From: an uncultured Angelakisella sp.
GTDB lineage: Bacteria; Bacillota; Clostridia; Oscillospirales; Ruminococcaceae
Length of the DNA stretch: 6,307 nucleotides
Assembly: GCA_910585535.1 (NCBI GenBank)
Contig: CAJUFK010000158.1
Coordinates: 1-6,307, forward strand
Direction: 5' to 3'
The position numbers were made by a program, and so were the translations under genes. The notes below the pieces were generated by a model. It saw nothing but the letters and a program-made list of their open reading frames with translations, did not search any database and was not told where the DNA came from. The stretch's first letter is position 1. Each line of letters opens with the position of its first letter. Positions 1 through 5,418 of this stretch are shown here, in pieces.

Positions 1-60
1 CGGTGTTCCCGCCTGCGGGCGGGAACGAGTCGCTTCGCGACTAGGCCTGCGGGCCGGGAT
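1..60. repeat. Three back-to-back GC-rich hairpins (REP-like intergenic repeat)
   Basis: Three stem-loops follow each other with almost no spacing. The first pairs 5-13 with 18-26 (9 bp, perfect, loop TGCG). The second pairs 28-33 with 37-42 (6 bp, loop TTC). The third pairs 44-47 with 52-55 (4 bp, loop TGCG). The first and third share the core GCCTGCGGG. The 9-mer CGCTTCGCG at 31-39 recurs as its reverse complement at 2581-2589, and GCCTGCGG recurs at 2603-2610 and 2638-2645. This points to a dispersed palindromic repeat family. No T-run follows, so a simple terminator is unlikely. The element may continue beyond the left edge. Confidence 0.6.
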
Positions 61-305
61 TGGATGTGGGGTACCCCTCCATCCCCCCGCCGGGCAGGCG
101 AAACGGTGCTATGGTCCTTCAAAACGAAGCCAAGCACCCAGGATGTAGACCTGCCGTGTGGCAGTCAAAGAAAAACGCCGTTTTGCACAGCCCAGAAACC
201 AAATCCTAGGATGAAAACCTACCCGATGACGCCCAAGGATCCCTCCTATAGGGGCTACGGACCACTGCCGGCCCCGCAGACGCTTTGTCGGACCGCCGCT
301 TTTTA
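61..305 (+). other. Non-coding structured region before mreC; candidate RNA or long leader
   Basis: I see no convincing protein gene here. The short reading frame across it has no ribosome binding site and an unstructured, low-complexity product. There is a chain of local stem-loops instead: 62-66/80-84 capped by 68-70/75-77; 88-91/97-100; 105-110/133-138 continued by 112-114/130-132 and 117-120/126-129 (13 bp in all, loop AAAAC); 151-155/160-164 (loop GTGT); 172-176/180-184; 207-210/218-221; 241-244/250-253. A run of five T's (300-304) follows, but no hairpin ends directly before it. TGGTCC at 112-117 can also pair with GGACCA at 259-264, competing with the local fold. I compared it from memory with tmRNA, 6S, SRP, RNase P and common riboswitch cores and recognised none. 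It could be a structured RNA, an mreC leader, or decayed sequence. The strand is assumed from the flanking genes. Confidence 0.3.
259..280 (+). repeat. Direct repeat copy 1, upstream of mreCD
   Basis: GGACC, four unlike bases, then CCGGCCCCGCAGA. The same 22-bp arrangement (18 of 22 identical, 13 contiguous) occurs at 1801-1822, just after mreD, so the two copies bracket the mreC-mreD pair. Origin unknown. Chance similarity in GC-rich spacer DNA is possible. Confidence 0.4.
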
Positions 306-332
306 ATTACCCTGGGAAAGGGGGTGCCTCCC

Positions 333-1247
333 ATGAAGGATTTCTTTAAGACATTCCGGTTCCGCGTCCTCCTGGTTGTGGGGGGCGTGCTTTTTTCCTT
401 TTTGCTCCGGGCTATCTATACCGGGGGCTTTATGCCCCTGCTCTCCTCCGCCGGGGGAATGCTTATGGTGCCCATCAGCGGGATGAGCGCCGCTGCGGGA
501 GCGGCTATCGAAGAGCGGTTTGGCCCCTTCCTTTCGGCGGGGCGGGTCCACGACGAGAATCTGGCCCTCCGGGCCGAGATCCAGGACCTGAAAGAGCAGC
601 TTATCGACTACGAGATGGTGAAGATGGAAAACGAACAGTTCCGGGAACTGCTGGAGATCAAGGAGCGCAACTCCGACCTGATCTTTGAACCCGCCACCGT
701 GGTAGGCCGCACCCCCGACGACTGGTTCGGGTCCTTTACCATCGATGTAGGCACCTACCACGGGGTTTCCCTGCGGTGCCCGGTAATCACCAGCGAGGGG
801 CTGGTGGGGATCGTCAGCGAGGTGGGCCACGGATATTCCAAGGTTCAGACCATCCTGGATCCCTCGGTGAATATCGGCGGGGTGGACATCAACACCCTGG
901 ATACCGGTATCGTCACCGGCACCCTGCCCCTGGCCCGGGAGGGCCGGTGCAAGCTGGGCTTCCTCCCCCGGGAAAGCGGCGCTACACCCGGGGATACCAT
1001 CGTCACCTCCGGCACCGGGGGACTGCTGCCCCGGGGCCTTATCATCGGGGAGATCGACGAGGTGGAGATGGAGACCTCCGGTCTGTCCCTTTACGCCGCC
1101 GTCACCCCCGCCGCCGACATTATGGGGGCCAGGCAGGTGCTGGTCATTACCGACTTTGGCGGCAAGGACGACGAAAACGCAGGCCCCTCGGACGAGTCCC
1201 AGGAGCCGGAAAACGACGACGGCGCCGACGCCGGGGAGGAGGAGTAA
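333..1247 (+). CDS. mreC: Rod shape-determining protein MreC
   Basis: MreC is a bitopic membrane protein of the elongasome. It links the cytoplasmic MreB/MreD/RodZ side to the periplasmic wall-synthesis enzymes PBP2 and RodA. The product is 304 aa, a normal family length. It has a short basic N-terminus, one membrane segment at about residues 11-25, a coiled coil at about 70-111 (runs of E, L, K and Q) and the beta-barrel MreC domain at about 118-278. Family hallmarks include PVITSEGLVGIVSEVG near 150 and GTGGLLPRGLIIGEI further on. The last ~29 residues are a strongly acidic, low-complexity tail. The ATG at 333 is preferred because AAAGGGG (317-323) lies 9 nt upstream and the protein then starts just before its membrane helix. 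The frame is open back to a TTG at 285, but that adds only 16 unrelated residues. mreD follows after 4 nt. Confidence 0.96.
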   Translation: MKDFFKTFRFRVLLVVGGVLFSFLLRAIYTGGFMPLLSSAGGMLMVPISGMSAAAGAAIEERFGPFLSAGRVHDENLALRAEIQDLKEQLIDYEMVKMENEQFRELLEIKERNSDLIFEPATVVGRTPDDWFGSFTIDVGTYHGVSLRCPVITSEGLVGIVSEVGHGYSKVQTILDPSVNIGGVDINTLDTGIVTGTLPLAREGRCKLGFLPRESGATPGDTIVTSGTGGLLPRGLIIGEIDEVEMETSGLSLYAAVTPAADIMGARQVLVITDFGGKDDENAGPSDESQEPENDDGADAGEEE

Positions 1248-1251
1248 CGCC

Positions 1252-1779
1252 GTGCAGAAAACCCGCTTCGTGGTCCTTAAATTCTTCCTTTACGGCTGTA
1301 TCGCCGTGGTCCTCTGCACCATTCAAAACACCCCGGACCTGTTGGTTGCCGCCGGGGCAAAGCCCATGCTCACCGCTGCCTTTGTGGTGGCGGTGGCTAT
1401 GTTCGAGGGGGAGTTCGCCGGGGCCCTTACAGGGGCGTTCGGCGGAATGCTCTGCGATTTTTTTTCCTACTACCGGTTCGGCTACTACGCCCTGATGTTC
1501 TTCCTCTGCTGCTTGGCGGTGGGCCTTTTGGTCCAGGGCTATATGCGCCCGGTGGTGATGAACTGCTGCCTGTTCGTCTTTGCCGCCATGCTCCTGTCCC
1601 AGGGGGTGGCCTTTTTCTTTGTTTTCCTCATCCGCGGGTACGAAAGCCCGGAGATCCTTTTCACCCTGGGCATCCTCCCCCTCTGCCTCTACACCGCCCT
1701 GGCCGGCATCCCCGCCTTTTACGGCGTAAGGGCCCTCCACCTGTGGCTCCAAAAGAAGATCGAGCCTGCGGTAAATTGA
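1252..1779 (+). CDS. mreD: Rod shape-determining membrane protein MreD
   Basis: MreD is the small polytopic membrane partner of MreC in the elongasome. The product is 175 aa, as expected for the family. It is highly hydrophobic, with probable membrane segments at about residues 6-24, 38-52, 76-94, 101-127 and 135-158. The region around 52-75 (FEGEFAGALTGAFGGMLCDFFSYY) carries the family's typical motif of a G-rich loop followed by an acidic D. I chose the GTG at 1252 because a strong GGGAGGAGGAG box (about 1234-1244) lies 7 nt upstream and the protein then begins QKTRF directly ahead of the first helix. In-frame ATGs further upstream lie inside mreC and would add Arg/Thr-rich nonsense sequence. 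The gap to the mreC stop is only 4 nt, and the ribosome binding site lies within the end of mreC, so coupled translation is likely. Confidence 0.93.
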   Translation: MQKTRFVVLKFFLYGCIAVVLCTIQNTPDLLVAAGAKPMLTAAFVVAVAMFEGEFAGALTGAFGGMLCDFFSYYRFGYYALMFFLCCLAVGLLVQGYMRPVVMNCCLFVFAAMLLSQGVAFFFVFLIRGYESPEILFTLGILPLCLYTALAGIPAFYGVRALHLWLQKKIEPAVN

Positions 1780-1800
1780 TCTTCGGGGGTTGCTGCCAGG

Positions 1801-1822
1801 GGACCGGCCCCGGCCCCGCAGA
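1801..1822 (+). repeat. Direct repeat copy 2, downstream of mreCD
   Basis: This is the second copy of the 22-bp element at 259-280 (GGACC, four bases, then CCGGCCCCGCAGA). It lies in the 92-bp gap between mreD and the SUFU gene. The gap also contains a weak stem at 1835-1839/1849-1853, but no hairpin followed by a T-run. It therefore offers no clear terminator, and the downstream gene may be read through from mreCD. Confidence 0.4.
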
Positions 1823-1871
1823 TCCATAGCCCGAAGGCTCCGGTTCCCAGCCTGAGAAGGGAGTTTTTTGT

Positions 1872-2510
1872 ATGACCAAAGCCGAGTTCCTGGCTAAAAT
1901 GGAAGCAGACGAATCCTGGGCCCCTGGCTGGGAGGCCATCGATGGGGTTTTTCGTGCCCTCTATCCCGGCCAAAAGCCCTTCCATTATGCCACCGTAAGC
2001 CGCGCCGTCTTCGGCGGAAAGGATTTCCTGGACGGCTGTTCCATCTACCCCTCCCCCAAAGGGTATTTCCACCTGGTTACCTATGGGATGAGCGAATTGT
2101 ATGCCGAACCCGAGGCCCTGGGTGGGGAGTGGAGCAAGTGGGGGTACGAGATGACCATGAAGCTTCGAGGGGAAAAACCGGAGGACTGCCTCTGGGCCCT
2201 GGACCTTCTGAACAACCTGGCCCGGTACACCTTTACCCAGAAGCGATTCTTTGAACCCTGGCAGTTTGTGGACGGCAGGGGCGCTCCCATCCGCACCGGA
2301 ACCGATACCGCCCTCACCTCCCTTATCATTGTGCCAGATACCGAGGCCCAGGGGCTGGATACCCTTTACGGCAGGCTGGAGTTTCTCCAGCTGGTGGGGA
2401 TCACCCAGGCGGAGCTTTCCCGCCTTTCCACCCGGGAGGAGGTCCGGGCCCTGGCGGAGCAGCTGCGCCAGGCCGAGCCCTGGCTGGTCACCGATCTGGA
2501 CCGCCGCTAA
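1872..2510 (+). CDS. Suppressor-of-fused (SUFU) domain protein
   Basis: The 212-aa product looks like a single bacterial SUFU domain (family named after the animal Hedgehog regulator Suppressor of Fused). Recognisable parts are the N-terminal GWEAID...LYPGQKPFHYATV stretch (residues ~19-42), the DGCSIYP segment at 54-60, the core HLVTYGMSELY at 67-77, and a later E-W-S-K-W-G-Y-E segment at ~86-93. No signal peptide or membrane helix is visible, so a cytoplasmic location is likely. The biochemical role of bacterial members is mostly unknown. Some occur as immunity proteins beside polymorphic toxins, but no toxin gene is visible here. The start is set by AAGGGAG (1857-1863), 8 nt before the ATG. 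It lies 92 bp after mreD with no clear terminator between, so it may be transcribed with mreCD. Family assignment is fairly firm; function is not. Confidence 0.8.
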   Translation: MTKAEFLAKMEADESWAPGWEAIDGVFRALYPGQKPFHYATVSRAVFGGKDFLDGCSIYPSPKGYFHLVTYGMSELYAEPEALGGEWSKWGYEMTMKLRGEKPEDCLWALDLLNNLARYTFTQKRFFEPWQFVDGRGAPIRTGTDTALTSLIIVPDTEAQGLDTLYGRLEFLQLVGITQAELSRLSTREEVRALAEQLRQAEPWLVTDLDRR

Positions 2511-2578
2511 ACAGCTTGGCCGCCGCCGAACACAGCTTCCGACTCCAGGCACAACCTTAAGCCCCAGCACAACCATTA

Positions 2579-2657
2579 GCCGCGAAGCGGCGGGGAGGGT
2601 CTGCCTGCGGCCGCTTGGCCGCCGGCGGGGAGGGTGTGCCTGCGGCCGCTTGGCCGC
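2579..2657. repeat. GC-rich palindromic repeat cluster with a 35-bp tandem duplication
   Basis: A 5-bp hairpin (2579-2583/2587-2591, loop GAA) leads into two tandem copies of a 35-bp unit, 2588-2622 and 2623-2657. They differ at one base (C2601 versus G2636). A truncated third start (CGGCGGGA) follows at 2658-2665. Each unit contains a perfect 6-bp hairpin, GCGGCC-GCTT-GGCCGC (2607-2622 and 2642-2657), and the 8-bp palindrome GCGGCCGC (2607-2614, 2642-2649). The near-identity suggests recent slippage or amplification. It shares the CGCGAAGCG and GCCTGCGG words with the hairpins at 1-60. Confidence 0.75.
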
Positions 2658-2704
2658 CGGCGGGATCGGGGGTTCTTCCCGCTGGGCTGGCGGTAAATCG
2701 GGAG

Positions 2705-2736
2705 GTTTTGGCGAAAATGTCCAAAACATATTTTTT
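2705..2736 (+). terminator. Probable rho-independent terminator after the SUFU gene
   Basis: GTTTTGG (2705-2711) pairs perfectly with CCAAAAC (2721-2727) across a 9-nt loop. ATA and then six T's follow (2731-2736). The stem is short and AT-rich, so efficiency is uncertain. It is the only hairpin plus T-run in the gap, and it sits just upstream of the next promoter, which is a sensible place to end the mreCD/SUFU transcript. Confidence 0.45.
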
Positions 2737-2766
2737 CGTCTTTTCCATCGTTAAATAATCTGACGA

Positions 2767-2795
2767 TTGAAAATTCCCGCTTTCCACCGTATAAT
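2767..2795 (+). promoter_or_regulatory. Sigma-A promoter for the kinase-PHP operon
   Basis: The -35 box TTGAAA (2767-2772, one mismatch to TTGACA), a spacer of exactly 17 bp, and a perfect -10 TATAAT (2790-2795). Transcription would start near 2802, giving a leader of about 120 nt before the ATG at 2922. A short inverted repeat, ATCGT/ACGAT (2747-2751/2763-2767), touches the -35 box and might be an operator, but it is too short to rely on. Confidence 0.85.
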
Positions 2796-2800
2796 AAGGG

Positions 2801-2837
2801 TGCGGTACCAAAGCGGAACCCCTCATCCGCTGCCGCA
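2801..2837 (+). promoter_or_regulatory. Stem-loop at the predicted 5' end of the kinase mRNA, followed by a pyrimidine tract
   Basis: 2801-2805 pairs with 2833-2837 and, inside that, 2812-2817 pairs with 2826-2831 (8-nt loop), with an asymmetric internal loop. The stem begins at the predicted transcription start. It is followed by a T/C-rich tract (2841-2862). It could protect the 5' end, act as a leaky attenuator, or have no function. Confidence 0.35.
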
Positions 2838-2863
2838 TCGTTTTACTTTCTTTCTTTTCTTTG

Positions 2864-2899
2864 CAACAAGACCCTGCGTGCAAGCGCGGGGTCTTGTTG
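2864..2899 (+). promoter_or_regulatory. 15-bp hairpin in the kinase leader, just before the ribosome binding site
   Basis: CAACAAGACCCTGCG (2864-2878) pairs with CGCGGGGTCTTGTTG (2885-2899) across a 6-nt loop. All 15 positions pair if T2875-G2888 is counted as a G-U pair in RNA. The layout (A-rich left base, GC core, TCTTGTTGT right flank) resembles a terminator with a weak U-tract. The ribosome binding site begins only about 8 nt after the stem. An attenuator or translation-control hairpin is plausible. I recognise no known riboswitch aptamer. Confidence 0.6.
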
Positions 2900-2921
2900 T
2901 ACCTGCAAGAGGAGGTGCCAA

Positions 2922-4388
2922 ATGCTCTTTTTAGGGATCGATGCCGGAACCCAGGGGGTCCGGGCCGCCGTCGTTACCCCCCAGGGGGAGACGGCGGCGG
3001 AAAGCGCCTACGCCTACCCTGTCCTCAACCTTGCCGCCCCCAGCCAGGGCCCCAACCGCTATGAGCAGTCTCCCCGGGACTGGTGGAAGGCCCTTTGCCA
3101 GGTGGTCCGGGACTGTGTCAAAAAGCTGCCCCGCCCGGAGGAGATCGCCGCCGTCAGCCTCTGCGGCACCTCCGGGACCATCCTTCCCCTGGATCGGGAG
3201 GGAAATCCCCTGGGCAATGCCATCCTTTATAACGACCTGCGAAGCGCCGGCAAGGCCGGGGAGATCCGGGGACGGGCCCCGGGGCTGGAGGACCGCCTGG
3301 GCTACCGGATAGGGGCCTCCTTCTCCCTGCCCCGGATGATCTGGTACCGGGAGGAAGCCCCAGAGGTCTGGGATCGGTGCCGGATCCTTCTCCACCAGGC
3401 GGATTATCTCCTTTGGAAACTCTCCGGGGAGTGGGTCACCGACAATACAAATGCCCTTAAGGCCGGGTACGACGTCCTGGCCGGGGAATGGCCCCGGGAA
3501 CTGGAGGACTGCCTGGGCCTGGACCGCCGGAAGCTTCCCCAGGTGGTTTCCCCCGGGGAGATTATAGGGAGGATCCTACCCCAGGCGGCGGCGGAGCTGG
3601 GCCTTTCCCCCGACACCCAAATTGCCGCCGGAGCCACCGACGCCTACGCCGCCGTTCTGACCGCCGGGGCGGTGTCCCCTGGGGACTCGGTATCGGTTTT
3701 GGGCACCACCCTGGTCTGCAAGGTGGTGGCGGAAAACCGGGTGCTGGATCCCTCCGGGGTGGGCTACCCCTACCGGATGCCGGAGGGCCGCTGGCTTATC
3801 GGCGGGGCCACCAATCTGGGGGGCCGCTGCGTCGGGGAGGTGGCCGGCGGGGATTACAAGGGGATGGACGCGGAGGCGGAACGGCTCATCCCGACCGGGG
3901 TGCGCTGTTACCCCCTTTACGGCAAAGGGGAGCGGTTCCCCTTCTCCGATCCGGAGGCGGAGCCCTTCTTCCGGGGGAACCTCTTTGGCGGGCGGCTTTA
4001 CCCCGCCCTTATGGAGGGGGTGGCCTACGGGGAACGGCTCTGCTACCAGCGGCTGGAGGAACTGGGCTGTGTCCTGGGGCCGGAGGTCCGGGCCACCGGC
4101 GGGGCCAGCCGGAGCGGGGTCTGGCTGAAGATCCGGGCCAGCATCCTCAACAAGCCCATCCTTGTGCCCCAGGCCCTTACCTCCGCTGTGGGGTGCGCCA
4201 TGCTGGCCGCCGCCGGGGAGCTGGGGGGCCTTGGCAAGGCGGCCAGGGCCATGTCCCGTACCAGGCTGACGGTCCTTCCGGACCCGGCGCTTACAGGGCC
4301 CTACGAGGAATTGTACCAGCGGTTTCGGGAGGAGTGCCAGGCAGAATACGGGATCGTGACAAGCCCAGGAAAGGGAGGATCGAAATGA
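2922..4388 (+). CDS. FGGY-family carbohydrate kinase (pentulose kinase, xylulokinase/D-ribulokinase-like)
   Basis: This cytoplasmic enzyme should transfer phosphate from ATP to a sugar, most likely a ketopentose. The 488-aa length is typical of FGGY kinases. The N-terminal half starts with the phosphate-binding motif FLGIDAGTQGVRA (residues 3-15). The substrate-side signature CGTSGTILPLD (81-91) and YNDLRS (103-108) follow. The catalytic Asp is probably D240 in GATDAY. The ATP lobe has SVLGTT (258-263) and GGASRSGVWLKI (393-404). The GTSGT and NDLRS signatures and the GGATNLGG stretch (294-301) recall the D-ribulokinase-like clade found in cyanobacteria and plants rather than classic XylB, so the substrate is left open. 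The start is set by AAGAGGAGGTG (2907-2917) just ahead of the ATG. It is driven by the promoter at 2767-2795, and its stop overlaps the next gene's start. No sugar transporter or isomerase gene is in the window. Confidence 0.92.
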   Translation: MLFLGIDAGTQGVRAAVVTPQGETAAESAYAYPVLNLAAPSQGPNRYEQSPRDWWKALCQVVRDCVKKLPRPEEIAAVSLCGTSGTILPLDREGNPLGNAILYNDLRSAGKAGEIRGRAPGLEDRLGYRIGASFSLPRMIWYREEAPEVWDRCRILLHQADYLLWKLSGEWVTDNTNALKAGYDVLAGEWPRELEDCLGLDRRKLPQVVSPGEIIGRILPQAAAELGLSPDTQIAAGATDAYAAVLTAGAVSPGDSVSVLGTTLVCKVVAENRVLDPSGVGYPYRMPEGRWLIGGATNLGGRCVGEVAGGDYKGMDAEAERLIPTGVRCYPLYGKGERFPFSDPEAEPFFRGNLFGGRLYPALMEGVAYGERLCYQRLEELGCVLGPEVRATGGASRSGVWLKIRASILNKPILVPQALTSAVGCAMLAAAGELGGLGKAARAMSRTRLTVLPDPALTGPYEELYQRFREECQAEYGIVTSPGKGGSK

Positions 4389-5251
4389 TTGACAGAACAG
4401 AGCGCCGGGTGGATCTTCACACCCACACCACCGCTTCGGACGGGACGCTGACCCCTGGGGAGCTGGTCTCTCTGGCAAGGGATACCGGCCTGGGGGCGGT
4501 GGCCATCACTGACCACGACTCGGTGGCGGGGCTGGAGGAGGGCCTGGCCGCCGGGGAGGCCCTGGGGGTTCGGGTCATCCCCGGGGTGGAGATCTCCTCC
4601 AGCGAGGAGGGCTGTGAGATCCATATTGTCGGCCTGTTCCTCCGCCGGGACTGCGGGGAGCTGCTGGACTTTTTGGCGGAGCGGAAAAAGGAGCGTGTCA
4701 GACGCAACCAGCGCCTTTTGGACCGCCTTAGGGAAATCGGGATGCCCCTCTCCCCGGAGGAGATCACCCCAGGAGCCGGGGGGCTTCTGACCCGCACCCA
4801 TGTCGCCGAGGCCATGGCCCGCAGGGGCTGGGCCGCCACCCCGGTGGAGGCCCTGGAGCGGTATCTCATCCCCGGCAAGCCCGGGTGGGTGGAGAAAAAC
4901 ACCCCCCCGCCCAAGGTCTGCGCCGAGATCATCCATCGGGCCGGGGGGCTGGCCTTTCTGGCCCACCTGGACCGCATCCACAAGGGGGACGCCGCCCACA
5001 GCCTGTCCATCGCCCGGCGGGTCCTCACCCAGGCGGGGCTGGACGGCCTGGAGGCCCGGTACGCAACGTACAGCCCCCAGTGGGAGCAGACGGCCGATCG
5101 TCTGGCGGAGGAGATGGGCCTTCTGCGGTCCGGGGGCAGCGATTTTCACGGGGCCCGAAAGCCGAACCAGCTGGGCACCGGCCTGGGCGGGCTTTTTGTT
5201 CCGGAAAGCTGGGTGGAGAAGATAGAGGCTTTTTTGCAGCATCACCGGTAA
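4385..5251 (+). CDS. PHP-domain phosphoesterase (YciV/RNase AM-like)
   Basis: The 288-aa PHP protein is close to the usual length of the YciV group. That group includes enzymes acting on nucleoside 3',5'-bisphosphates and as 5'-3' exoribonucleases. Metal-binding motifs appear in order: DLHTHTTASDG (H12, H14, D19), TDHD (H44), GVEIS (E69), EIHIVG (H80), RTHVA (H139), FLAHLDR (H194) and GSDFHG (D253, H255). All expected ligands are present, so it should be an active trinuclear-metal hydrolase. The segment after residue 100 is the small insertion domain typical of this group. The ATG at 4385 overlaps the kinase TGA by four bases (ATGA), with GGGAGG (4373-4378) 6 nt upstream, indicating translational coupling. 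The frame stays open far upstream inside the kinase gene, but that part is only a GC-rich shadow. The AHL triplet replaces the more usual AHP. The exact substrate cannot be told from sequence. Confidence 0.9.
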   Translation: MIDRTERRVDLHTHTTASDGTLTPGELVSLARDTGLGAVAITDHDSVAGLEEGLAAGEALGVRVIPGVEISSSEEGCEIHIVGLFLRRDCGELLDFLAERKKERVRRNQRLLDRLREIGMPLSPEEITPGAGGLLTRTHVAEAMARRGWAATPVEALERYLIPGKPGWVEKNTPPPKVCAEIIHRAGGLAFLAHLDRIHKGDAAHSLSIARRVLTQAGLDGLEARYATYSPQWEQTADRLAEEMGLLRSGGSDFHGARKPNQLGTGLGGLFVPESWVEKIEAFLQHHR

Positions 5252-5291
5252 AAATCCTGCATGGCAGATGAAAAGTTTTTCTGCAACCCCC

Positions 5292-5320
5292 TGTACAATT
5301 CCCGTTTTTCGTGCTATAAT
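5292..5320 (+). promoter_or_regulatory. Sigma-A promoter with extended -10 for the HisJ-type gene
   Basis: Perfect -10 TATAAT (5315-5320) preceded by TG one base away (TGCTATAAT), an extended -10. The -35 TGTACA (5292-5297) matches TTGACA at 4 of 6 positions, with a 17-bp spacer. Start of transcription is expected near A5327, giving a leader of about 92 nt. It lies in the gap after the first PHP gene, so the next gene can be expressed independently. Confidence 0.8.
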
Positions 5321-5352
5321 GTCCCCATTGCCCCAGTGCCCTGGCTTCGTAA

Positions 5353-5381
5353 ATGACGGATTCCGATTTCCAATCCGTCAT
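5353..5381 (+). promoter_or_regulatory. Perfect 10-bp inverted repeat in the HisJ-type gene leader
   Basis: ATGACGGATT (5353-5362) and AATCCGTCAT (5372-5381) are exact reverse complements separated by 9 nt, starting about 26 nt after the predicted transcription start. It could be a repressor operator placed to block elongation or an mRNA hairpin. No T-run follows, so it is not a terminator. Confidence 0.6.
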
Positions 5382-5404
5382 CAGTCTGGGGAGATCTTTC
5401 TTTT

Positions 5405-5409
5405 GGGAG
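5405..5409 (+). promoter_or_regulatory. Ribosome binding site that fixes the HisJ-type start
   Basis: GGGAG lies 9 nt before the ATG at 5419. The in-frame ATG at 5353 has no such box and is itself part of the inverted repeat. This box decides the start in favour of 5419. Confidence 0.75.
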
Positions 5410-5418
5410 TGGTACAGA

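Noticed and set aside
183..212. Possible promoter for mreC (TTGCAC, 18 bp, TAGGAT)
   Set aside because: Both boxes are poor and overlap hairpins; too weak to list as a promoter.
64..306. 80-residue open frame before mreC
   Set aside because: No ribosome binding site, composition unlike a protein, and the sequence is better explained by a series of stem-loops.
285..332. Upstream TTG start for mreC
   Set aside because: It adds 16 residues with no family likeness, while the ATG at 333 has a good ribosome binding site and the normal MreC N-terminus.
2588..2657. CRISPR array
   Set aside because: The 35-bp units are directly adjacent with no spacers, there are only two full copies, and no cas genes are present.
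3488..4384. Long in-frame extension upstream of the first PHP gene, suggesting a fusion protein
   Set aside because: It is Gly/Pro/Arg-rich shadow coding inside the kinase gene. The PHP start at 4385 has its own Shine-Dalgarno sequence and the typical N-terminal motif.
3576..5245. Long minus-strand open frames opposite the kinase and PHP genes
   Set aside because: They are low-complexity Pro/Gly/Arg-rich frames typical of high-GC antisense shadows, without start signals or domain motifs.
5258..5286. Terminator after the first PHP gene
   Set aside because: Only imperfect pairing around GCAGA and TCTGC with A/T-rich interior; no stable GC stem followed by a T-run.
5353..5418. Start of the HisJ-type gene at the ATG at 5353
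   Set aside because: No ribosome binding site, lies in the inverted repeat, and adds 22 residues not seen in the family.
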